The notes under the pieces were generated by a model that saw nothing but the letters and a program-made list of their open reading frames with translations, was not told where the DNA came from and ran no database searches. Positions 57,601 to 64,000 of a stretch of 64,000 bases of DNA are shown in pieces. Source of the DNA: Mantis religiosa (lineage: Eukaryota; Arthropoda; Insecta; Mantodea; Mantidae); contig CM060953.1 in NCBI GenBank assembly GCA_030765055.1, positions 10,711,045 to 10,775,044 of the forward strand, in the 5' to 3' direction. Position 1 is the stretch's first letter. Each line of letters starts with the position of its first letter. The translations under genes and the position numbers were made by a program.

Positions 57601-60600
57601 CGAAACAACATAAAAAACAGCACACCTCAAAATGTAAACATATACAAAGAATCTCAGAAGGCTGTCCAATTTCAGAAGCACTCAGAATCTAGTTCAATGG
57701 CAACCCAAGATGTAAATGATTTAGTATTTAATAAAATTCATTAATTCAATTATTTATATATTACTAACTATTGGAACTTCAAAGATTTTTGGCATTTTCT
57801 AGGTAAATTATTGTGGCTAGATCTATGTTTTATAGCTCTGGATTTTAATGAGTTAGAATTTAAGATGTTAAGTTGGTTATATACTCTAGTACACTTTCAG
57901 TCCACTAACAGTCAACAACTTATGGTATATCAAAATTCATTTATATGGTTGGTTTACCTGCAAGAGAGGATCTTGTCACTGTAACAGCGATGTAACCTAA
58001 GTGCTTGAACCTCTCCGTCAGAAACAACAACAAGACGTCCATCAGGCAAATTGGAGTCTCGAACAACCATCAGATTTCTCACTGGTATGTGTGGAGGAAA
58101 TACTTGGATCTCTTCAATAACAACAGGTATAACTTTCTCTATACTGTCTGCAGAACCAGCATTCACAGCCTTGATCACCTTACCATTGTCTGCACAATAA
58201 AACAGCACTTTAATAGAATGTCTCTACATAAATGAAAAATATGTCATACATGAGACAGTATTTGCAAATGTAAGGGATTTTGCTTTCATTTAAACTGCTT
58301 GAAATTTGTAGTATTGTCAAATAATTAATGTATTTAGAATGCAAGTATGTTTGTTTTAGTGCTTGTATTTATGAATTCTTTCATTTTATATACGATTAAA
58401 ACATATTATTATTAGAATTTGGATAACACAGCTCTGCAGCAAAAATTATGTTTTCCAATGATTGAGTGTTCCTAAGAGGAATTTTGCCCTGAGTTCAGCG
58501 ATGCAATCCGTTATTTTCTATCACGTCAGGTTTTTTAGAAACTATAGAATTCGCATTTCATAAAATCTCATAGTAGGGCATGGGAAGTATAACACCATTG
58601 TATTGAGAGTTTTAAGCATATATGTAGTATTTATAACAGAATGACCCTAGCTAAGTTGAATGAAGGTGTTTTTACAACACCACAGATCAGAAAATTAATG
58701 TGTGACCTCATTTTTGAAAATAAATTGAATGAAACAAAAAAGCGTGCCTGGTAGAGCTACAAAGATGTTGTAAACAACTTCTTAGGAAAGACAAGAAGTC
58801 AAGATTAAGAAACTAAAGTGAACACCATGTTGGAGAACTTGAGAAAACTTGGTTGTAACATGAGTTTGAAGTTGCACAACCTTCATGCTCACAATGATTA
58901 TTTTTCAGATTGCTGTCATAGATTTTACAGTGAAGAACACCGTGAATGTTTCCACCAGGACTTGGAAAGCGTAGAAAGAAGGTATCATGGTGGATGGAGT
59001 GTTAACATGATGGCAAACTATTGTTGGTCTCTGTCAAGGGAATGTAATATTGATACGCATGGAAGATGTGCACAAAGAACATTTCTTCCTAGCTAGGTCA
59101 CTGTTTTTTTCTATGTAAGGTTGATAATACTTATAAAATGTACATACATTGTGTTTAAAATGACTTTATTACATAATTTTTCATACACACCATGTTCATG
59201 AGCATAATAGTGATCTCGCAGAAGTGTATAAATATATAGCACTAATAGGGGAAATAATTTTTTTTTTTCACTTTTTTAAAAAATCTGGATGTGGTACAAG
59301 AAAATGGATGACATATTTGGAATTAGTGCCGCAAAATTAGGGGAAAATGACATTCAGAACCAAAACATCAAAACAAAATTTTTAAATTGCAGAGCAGTGT
59401 AATATGTGCAAATATTAAACAAGAATACAGAACACATGTTTAAGGTACACAGGCAATTTGGTAGATAAAGCATTATAACTTTAAATTAGTGTAAAGAAAT
59501 GATTATACAAATATTGTACATAACATATAAATTTGGAAGAATTATATTTACAAATAGCAGCCAATAGCAAGCCATATAAGAAAGAGTTAATCAGATAGTC
59601 GCTGTTTGACATTATGTTTGATACAAGCCATTCAAAGAACACAAAGAGTAGCTTTTACTTTCCCCATTGATGTTAGGATTTTGATTATCAATATCACTTA
59701 GATTTGATAAGTAATAAAAGTACATGCACATGAAAAAGAGATCAAAACTTAATTCTGGACAAATTTCAAATGGTGGTTCCAATTTGGCCCAACATCATTT
59801 TATTACTTCCTTCATTCTAAGGGGGATATGGATAAGACCAAATCCCTAGTGAAATTATCATGAGAGGATAATTCCCATTATATGCCACTACCATTCATAA
59901 CATGAATGAGCCTGAGTATTTACACAACCAATAGTAAGGCAATTTTCTAATAACATTGCATTTATTTTGAGAACGACAAGAATATGTTATTTTCATTTTT
60001 ATAAATGAATGTTAAAATTTTAATGTTTATTTGCTGCAAGAAAAACATAAGACATTGCTACTAAAGTAACAATAATAAAAGGAAACATGCACAACAGGGA
60101 TTTGAACTCAGCACTTGACTGCTCGGCAACCATGCATATGGCCAAGTCACAAAGCATCTCCATATTTATCACATAGCTTTGAAATGAAGTCAGAGTGGTA
60201 TTAAAGCATATATTGTGAACGCAGCGTCATCGAATACTTCCGATATTTTCTGAATCAAACTTTATTTCTGGCAGCTGCTAAATTTTTTGTTTTTTGTTTT
60301 GTTTTGTTTAAGGCTGTATATTATAGATATATACATACAGTCCCTACTGCATATGTTCTGTAGCAGGAATATGGTTATATTTGTTTTCCTTAGATATGTG
60401 ATTGTTTTCTACTATTTTCTTATATAACAGAACATTCTAAAATAGGGGAGAGCTCTAGACTCTACAAGTGACATTGACTCCTAAGGTATTTACTTAATTA
60501 TTTTTCACTTCTGCCAGTGGCGTAAACATTGGAAAAATGTAAAAGACGAGAGCATAAATGTGGGATATTAAAATTGCTAGCATAATGTAGGTTCTTCTAT

Positions 60601-63045
60601 TCAGAAATACACTCAATTTATTGTTTCATTATGCCATTATACACGTTAAAGTAAGGTAACTGTGTACTTACTAACGAAATACCATAAAAAGAAACAGAGG
60701 TTTTTGTGTCTTACCAGTTCCAATAAACAGTACATCATATGTCTTGCCACCAGGAGTCTTGATCTGTGGATCAACTGCAATCTGTGTAAACCGATAACTG
60801 AAACAAACAGCAAGAGAAGTGTTAAATATTAGCTAGCAAAGCAAAGTAATTGATAAATATTAAAAGCAGAAGCATTATTAACAGTGAAGTATTCTTCATT
60901 TTTGAGTTTGATTAATGAGTCACTATGTTTACACTCAACTTCACTTTCTACGTTGAGTGTAAACATAGTGACTCATTAATGAAACTCAAAAAAAGTAATT
61001 GATATTTAATTTTAATTATTATGACATCCTTAGTTATACAGATTTCCAAAAAAACTTAGTATTTATATTAGGACTGAATATTTATCTGAAGAATAAGAAT
61101 TAATTTAGTATTAAGTGCAGAAAACCAAACAAAATTGTCCTATACAGGTGTTGAGGTTATGAGATCACAGATTTCATGAGCTGGGAGATCCAAATTTGAC
61201 AAATAATACAGTCCCATAACAATTTCATCTATCTTAAAAGATAAAAACTACTAAAGAAAGAACTTATATTTTAAACATTCATTAGTGTTTTATTTAATAA
61301 CCAGTAGATTACTCTGCATGTTTACCCAATGTAACACTATACTTAAACATAGGTACTTACTGGAAACTAGTGCGAATTACGACTGGATGGCGGAAGAATG
61401 AAGGCACAGACTCATCCATCAGTGAATGTGTCTTGATGAAATTGAGAGTGAGATCTGGTAAAGTTCTTGAGTCATTCACACACTGGCCAGGTCTGGGATC
61501 AGGAACCTGTAATTGAAAGGTGAACATACTTGGGATAAACTGTATCAAGGCTTCGCCAGTACAAATCACAATGACAATATCCTACGGTGACTTAGTCATT
61601 TGTTTCTCCTCAATACACCTATCCTTTTGTAGACTTCAAAAATTCACTACCAAGATCATTAATTCTACTAGTGCGGTTAATCAGAAGCTAGGCAAGGCAA
61701 GTTACTTCTCAGGTATATATCATTATAATTTAAATGCTACCCTGGAGGTTCACTGGGATAACTATAATGAAGAACTTTGTAGCATGCCCAAGTATTTCAG
61801 TTGTAGAATATCAGTACTGAAGGCTAGAAAGTTGAATCCTGAGCATTACATTGCATTTTTATTTTCTCTAGCGCAACTAACAGCCTGTCACATTATTGGA
61901 ATGCCAGACAGAGAATGGATGAAGAAGTTTAAGATCCAGAGATCAACAAACAACAATTTCTCCAGCGCATACCTAGAAATCCTCCACGCAATTTCCTAAC
62001 ACTATCTTCACTGATTGCTTATTTTATTGTTTTTGAAACTGTGTACCACAGAATTTAATAATTGCAAACTAGATATATTTGAAAGAAAGACTCATTTTTG
62101 AGGTTTTCTAAATTAGGTTATCTTGCTGCTTTAAAAGTGTTTAAAAACTTGCTATTATGTGTTTCAAATGGGAAGAGTATTCGCCTGTAGCCAATCAGAT
62201 ACGTTAGAGCCTTCGCCGTTGCCACCTCGTTATCCCCACTCTTTTTATATTTTCCTCTCTCTCACACACTTGTGAGTGTTCATGGCGCTAGACGTAAGGG
62301 AATGCAAACTGAATTTTCCAAAGTTTTATAATAATGCAGTTGTTTAAATCACAATTGGAACATGAATATTCATATATGACGCAAATGTTTTAAATATTAT
62401 GAATTACTTATTTTTCTAATCCAATGAAAATACTGGCGGTACATCCGTATAGCTGTGAATGTTACTTACGTTAAGAGATAATTCGCCATTGTCATTGTCT
62501 TCATCGTCTGAGTACTGCAAATTTATGATGATAGGTTCCAAAATCTCGTTACGTGTTATTTCTTTCCAAAAGTTGTCTTCTTGTATTTTATCTGATGTCT
62601 CACACAGTTTTCCCAGTCTTGTTGTGTTCCTTGTCAATTTCTTCATGAATAAGTCGTTCAACGTCAGCCAGTTTAAAAATATTATTTCTGTTTGCAACAT
62701 AATTTGAGCCCACATTAACTCTATTGGATTGTTCTACCAGTAGTAAGGGGGAAAGGTGGATCGTATCTCATTGATCCAGCTGATACACTTTTTCATGGAA
62801 GAGTAACTGAATAATGCTGCTTTGAACTCTCTGGAGTAAATAGAGATTACGAACCATTCATAAACAAAGATATAATGTGACCAGACACGTTCTGCCAGAC
62901 TAGCAAGAAGTGTATCATTTCCTCTCATCGAATTTAACAAACATCTTGGCTTATTCAAAGTACATATTTCTTTTACCACATCATGTCAAATGTTTACGTT
63001 TCATTTCTGGGTAATTTTTTTTTTCCCCCTTCAAATATATGTTCA

Positions 63046-63107
<62 letters not shown>

Positions 63108-64000
63108 AATAGTGATATTCATTACAGTGCTTATGTCGCAATGCAGTTATAATATAGTGGTATCTACTTTATTTATTTGTATTAGCAAAACTATTTGAGC
63201 TAAAATATGGGGTTTTTACGGTTATGTTAAATACATTACTCTCTCCTTCCTCATGGATCAGCTTTGCAAAATTTGCATTTTTGTCTTAGCGCGAATAGTA
63301 TTTACTAGAGATTGATTAGTTTGGCGCTCGTCACATACCATTTAGGGAGAATGCAATACGACCACACCGTAGGACTCTGATTGGTTGCTCACCTAGTAGC
63401 GCTCAAGGACAAATAAATACCTTACCATTTGAAACACATAATAGACATGCATATTTGCATTTGAGAAGCTTCATACAGCAGCTTTTTTCATACAAAAGTA
63501 TCTTTCCAGACTCTGCACTTGATTGATCTGTTAGGTTTATGAAGGTCGAGCTTTCACCCTTTCTGTACTCCATGGCCAAAAAGTCGACCTTCACACACCT
63601 GACTTGCCTGATCACCTGCAAAGTTGCTTGCCGTGAAAGCTTCAAGTTTTACAAAAATATCTTCTTTACTATCAAACTAACAAAACTAGCTAACGATGGA
63701 CATTGTCCCCGACAGCATCATTGATTATTCAAGCTCCAAGACATTTTGACTCAACGAAGACTACTGATATTATATTTGCAGATTATGAACAGGACAAACT
63801 GCTACTACCTTGGCACTTTGTACAGGCAACCAATTAGAGTTGAGCTCTGCCTGTTCTTTGAAATTGCCTTCAAAAGTATCTGTAATATCCTGCAATGCAA
63901 AGGCGCATACTGCAGATCCACTGATGCTGTTGGGCGGTGTTGTAAATACTCCATAGATTAACTGCGCTGAAATTGAGCCATAGGTTCCTTCAATCAGCTC
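45303..64000 (-). CDS. Sema1a: Semaphorin-1A (transmembrane class 1 semaphorin), 3' half, 8 exons
   Basis: Eight exons join in phase (1,494 bp) into 497 codons. The protein runs from the sema domain (LIYGVFTTPPNSISGSA, QCVNDSRTLPD, VVVSDGEVQALRLHRC) through PSI (CVALQDPYCAWD), a linker, a transmembrane helix (LAMAVVAGSVAALVVGF) and a cytoplasmic tail ending AKKVYL. There is no Ig domain, as expected for class 1. Known role of the family: a neuronal cell-surface ligand (grasshopper Fasciclin IV) that binds plexin A and guides axons, with reverse signalling through the tail. All introns are GT-AG; the 5' exons lie beyond the window. Introns are filled with transposons. Confidence 0.95.
45840..47308 (-). 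mobile_element. M6, mariner element filling a Sema1a intron
   Basis: The right end reads (minus) ATGAGAGTGGTCTGAAAAG like a mariner TIR; the left TIR was not found. Transposase traces are KVREIAEAMNMSQERVCHIL and LSTHWVPCLLT (47000-46745), and ILFHQDN (second Asp) with PHLAPSKFFLFPHLK (46438-46199), where the third-Asp region has changed. The C-terminus is tandemly duplicated. Confidence 0.75.
45855..46200. repeat. ~88-bp tandem repeat, about four units, in M6
   Basis: Units share TTTTTCAACATAGTCTCC...AACTCTACACACTTCTC and GTAACCCGTCCAAATAGTAC. On the minus strand each is a version of the mariner C-terminus (W-R-CVEL-GDYVEK type). About 88 bp is not a multiple of three, so frames shift between units. 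Confidence 0.8.
47548..47758 (-). CDS. Sema1a: Sema1a exon g (transmembrane helix)
   Basis: Encodes a hydrophobic span (ETLAMAVVAGSVAALVVGFV), a basic/Cys stop-transfer (CGRKCHKEEED) and a conserved cytoplasmic NLPYPDTEYEYFEQRQ. Acceptor GTACAG|GTCCAG, donor AACAG|GTAACT, phase 2. Confidence 0.94.
48033..48489 (-). mobile_element. PLE-1', 3' fragment of the PLE-1 family
   Basis: Nearly identical to 6786-7242 on the other strand, 5'-truncated within the GIY-YIG linker. Minus frame 48478-48089 has KDCEKIYIGRTKRN, RKKEHFRHLRYKN and AAHFWSENHEIED; the first GIY half is missing. The copy sets the 3' end of the family. Confidence 0.85.
48581..49810 (-). mobile_element. M2', second copy of mariner M2
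   Basis: The ends TAAGGTGCGTTCA and (complement) TAAGGGTCGTTCA lie inside TA duplicates (48579-48580, 49811-49812). The minus frame 49166-48681 has VAGDELWCHQFEPESK (first Asp position), QWKHPEAGKVMLTFF and the VRNLLTSQPWDFYETAI C-terminus; the rest is frameshifted. Confidence 0.88.
50313..50459 (-). CDS. Sema1a: Sema1a exon f (juxtamembrane linker)
   Basis: Low-complexity extracellular linker: KLIGKDAGSVGGLSSNYP, then DVPDGEVINIMQDEEEHS. Acceptor TCTCAG|GTAAAC, donor AGCG|GTAAGT, phase 1. The DVPDGEVINI block resembles the same part of orthopteran Sema-1a. Confidence 0.9.
50783..51190 (-). repeat. repeat R1, second copy
   Basis: Shares GAAATTCAATGCCATGGCC, CTCCTGGTTTCTGT and CCCGGTAAACCACTAGGGGC with 29886-30560. 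The tRNA-like TAGCTCAATGGGTAAGAG lies on the minus strand. A second partial unit follows at 51070. Confidence 0.6.
51297..51336 (-). ncRNA. mutated hammerhead motif of PLE-6
   Basis: CTAATGA (G5 to A), bulged T, a seven-pair stem II GTTAGGA/TCCTAAC and GAAAC are present. The stem III part (GCAT) is altered. The G5 change should abolish catalysis. Confidence 0.6.
51330..51788 (-). CDS. PLE-6 GIY-YIG endonuclease part
   Basis: Contains SGVYQINCKGCDNFYIGKTK (GIY-YIG core with V for I), RLKEHFRNIRN, AVAYHFWKENHDI and WKKIFIKKY. It ends VDNS at a TAA formed where the hammerhead CUGAUGA has become CTAATGA. Confidence 0.85.
   Translation of the reverse strand: MAPQNKFRVQHLLKSHNTKEIPTDKTSGVYQINCKGCDNFYIGKTKRSLNIRLKEHFRNIRNKEIDKSAVAYHFWKENHDIEREIHLLKSVQDPAALTAWKKIFIKKYERKLFNFDTTFEENPNFKFIKIPTETHLSPPMSSPNQHLLVDNS
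52163..53275 (+). pseudogene. PLE-5 RT/GIY-YIG with one nonsense codon
   Basis: LAMGNPLSPLLANLFISNLE, the catalytic RYVDDVFAIVP and EWLPFLDLKI (RT) are followed by FTFHPKYFKKFEKIF. A TAA at 52865-52867 replaces the CAA codon of PLE-3, and the same frame continues with YQMSCQDCDKIYIGKTKRN, HFWSENHNI and WENIFITKK. A single base change therefore separates the two listed frames. Confidence 0.88.
53241..53280 (+). ncRNA. hammerhead ribozyme motif of PLE-5
   Basis: Identical in core and stems to 13357-13396 (GAG, CTGACGA, stem II GGGGA/TCCCC, GAAAC, TAGTC, TTC). It overlaps codons ADDRGEVPRN and the stop. Confidence 0.8.
53490..53730 (-). pseudogene. M7, mariner transposase C-terminal fragment
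   Basis: THNDFFLFLNIKNKLHGRF follows the position of the third catalytic Asp, and AFKNHVLEVLQEDWNKCF and CIDHNEEYFEKQ form the usual C-terminus. Upstream parts are absent. Confidence 0.75.
54263..55560 (+). pseudogene. M8 mariner transposase with triplicated catalytic block
   Basis: ALPHATVFRWFKDFKEGRL (helix-turn-helix region), ITADESWLHSYDPEGK (first Asp) and LYHDNARSHVA (second Asp) are recognisable. A 145-bp segment containing the second Asp is repeated three times. The C-terminus is worn, so the gene is dead. Confidence 0.82.
54894..55328. repeat. 145-bp tandem triplication in M8
   Basis: Units start at 54894, 55039 and 55184 (CATGCAGTTCCCCCTCACAC). 145 = 48 codons + 1, so each unit shifts the frame. 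Units differ at a few sites. Confidence 0.92.
55679..55821 (-). CDS. Sema1a: Sema1a exon e (PSI domain)
   Basis: Encodes ECVALQDPYCAWDKQNAKC and GAPRWNDEKYFYQS, the Cys-rich plexin-semaphorin-integrin module that supports the propeller. Acceptor TTGTAG|TGAATG, donor GCTA|GTATGT, phase 1. Mariner M8 ends only 19 bp past the donor side. Confidence 0.95.
56271..57455 (+). pseudogene. M1A transposase (maT-like), interrupted
   Basis: MEWGDYENCVAINALHKVGK and ARVRRNPVRKHAILSHEMN (paired helix-turn-helix), then across the insertion DEKVFTIESF-type first-Asp segment, VMVWWGVNYFGTTQLHF, TFQQDSAPAHKA (second Asp) and NPDLNPLDYRLW (third Asp). There are 37 residues between the second and third Asp, which suggests the maT/DD37D group. 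A TGG-to-TGA change at LED(W)PSS and the insertion break it. Confidence 0.85.
56682..56821 (+). mobile_element. 140-bp palindromic insertion in M1A
   Basis: ATCTCCTACAG is duplicated at 56671-56681 and 56822-56832. Arms of about 45 bp (56728-56773 and mate) form a near-perfect hairpin. The first 45 bases match the start of the 22074-22274 insertion (TGTTTGGAGGAATTTAGTAA). No hammerhead core is present. Confidence 0.85.
57958..58189 (-). CDS. Sema1a: Sema1a exon d (end of sema domain)
   Basis: Encodes DNGKVIKAVNAGSADS, VIEEIQVFPPHIPVRNL and VVVSDGEVQALRLHRC. Acceptor GTGCAG|ACAATG, donor TGCAG|GTAAAC, phase 2. Confidence 0.94.
58640..59096 (+). pseudogene. decayed arthropod repeat ORF (RFHQD-type)
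   Basis: TLAKLNEGVFTTPQIRKL, then after stops NLRKLGCNMSLKLHNLHAH, EEHRECFHQDLESVERRYHG and MMANYCWSLSREC. This block order is common in multi-copy, unnamed arthropod proteins that appear to be transposon-derived. The function is unknown to me. It lies in a Sema1a intron, on the opposite strand. Confidence 0.55.
59100..60714. other. Sema1a intron, no gene seen
   Basis: A/T-rich. A tRNA-like remnant (B box GAGTTCAAATCC on the minus strand, 60085-60160) is probably a worn SINE. Confidence 0.4.
60715..60797 (-). CDS. Sema1a: Sema1a exon c (sema domain)
   Basis: The 83-bp exon encodes YRFTQIAVDPQIKTPGGK and YDVLFIGT. Acceptor TTTCAG|TTATCGG, donor ACTG|GTAAGA, phase 1. Too short to appear as a long ORF. 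Confidence 0.93.
60856..60991. mobile_element. 136-bp palindromic insertion in a Sema1a intron
   Basis: AAAGTAATTGATA is duplicated at 60843-60855 and 60992-61004. Inverted arms of about 39 bp (TTGAGTTTSATTAATGAGTC and mates) with a 12-base spacer make a hairpin. Same architecture as the PLE-terminus insertions, without a hammerhead core. It lies 46 bp from the exon boundary at 60797. Confidence 0.78.
61361..61506 (-). CDS. Sema1a: Sema1a exon b (sema domain)
   Basis: Acceptor TTACAG|GTTCCT. It encodes VPDPRPGQCVNDSRTLPD and SLMDESVPSFFRHPVVI, a hallmark segment of class-1 semaphorins. Donor CCA|GTAAGT, phase 2. Confidence 0.95.
63049..63105. repeat. (AT)n microsatellite
   Basis: About 28 AT units, in a Sema1a intron. 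Confidence 0.95.
63480..63650. repeat. divergent relative of the 14381-14529 insertion
   Basis: Shares, in order, GATCACCTGC, CCGTGAAA and CTTCA, plus ACTCCATGGCC and a GTCRAGCTTTC-type block, with the 149-bp insertion. It also has an internal GAAGGTCGA/TCGACCTTC inverted pair. Confidence 0.45.
63809..64000 (-). CDS. Sema1a: Sema1a exon a (sema domain; continues beyond window)
   Basis: The 64 codons include AQLIYGVFTTPPNS, GSAVCAFAL and FKEQAELNSNWLPV, blade segments of the sema propeller. Donor AAG|GTAGTA at 63809/63808, phase 0. Confidence 0.93.

Larger units (their letters stand above)
61507..63808. other. Sema1a intron with unassigned ORFs
   Basis: A plus-strand frame (about 61600-61999, with EVHWDNYNEELC and MPDREWMKKFKIQRS) and minus-strand frames (62715-62416, 62979-62734) are open, but I recognise none of them. 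They may be transposon fragments. Confidence 0.3.

Overview
This window is nuclear DNA of an arthropod, most likely a hemimetabolous insect with a large, repeat-rich genome (orthopteran, cockroach or similar; the order is an inference). The evidence is a spliced class-1 semaphorin (Sema-1a, called Fasciclin IV in grasshoppers), an invertebrate-type U6 snRNA, tRNA-derived SINEs, many Tc1/mariner elements and many Penelope-like elements (PLEs). Nothing looks bacterial: there are no operons or ribosome binding sites.

Host genes. The 3' half of Sema-1a lies on the minus strand from beyond 64000 down to the stop codon at 45303. Eight coding exons (1,494 bp, 497 codons plus stop) join in phase through GT-AG introns. 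They encode the end of the sema domain, a PSI domain, a linker, one transmembrane helix and the cytoplasmic tail. An intact-looking U6 snRNA gene lies at 11222-11328 (+).

Everything else recognised is mobile DNA. 1-5060: a reversed Ty3/gypsy LTR with a coiled-coil gag-like ORF, abutting a LINE with one long EN-RT ORF, a TTA microsatellite and a second LINE tail. 5061-7242: PLE-1. 7246-10650: a copy of the 5' part of LINE-D joined to a DD37D mariner-like element (M1) that carries two smaller TA-flanked elements. 11625-18187: SINEs, LINE-B split by a solo LTR, and a second solo LTR split by a pogo/Tigger-like transposon, which is itself split by two PLEs. 18640-26061: LINE-C (with a SINE) and LINE-D plus M1. 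27250-34012: mariner M2, a DUF4817-type transposon, SINEs, an LTR-like unit and mariner M3 with a retroposon inside. 36071-38888: mariner M4 split by a hAT-like element and PLE-7. 42901-44128: mariner M5. The Sema-1a introns hold M6, M2', PLE-1', PLE-5 inside PLE-6, M7, M8 and M1A.

The main theme is a set of hammerhead-ribozyme motifs at the 3' ends of the PLEs. In most PLEs the ribozyme core overlaps the last codons of the RT/GIY-YIG ORF in the same frame (Ala-Glu/Asp-Asp). Separate ORF-less, palindromic insertions of about 140-270 bp, each bounded by 11-13 bp target duplications, look like PLE termini moving on their own; several keep hammerhead-like cores. Direct target-site duplications and empty-site copies allow much of the nesting order to be read from the sequence.
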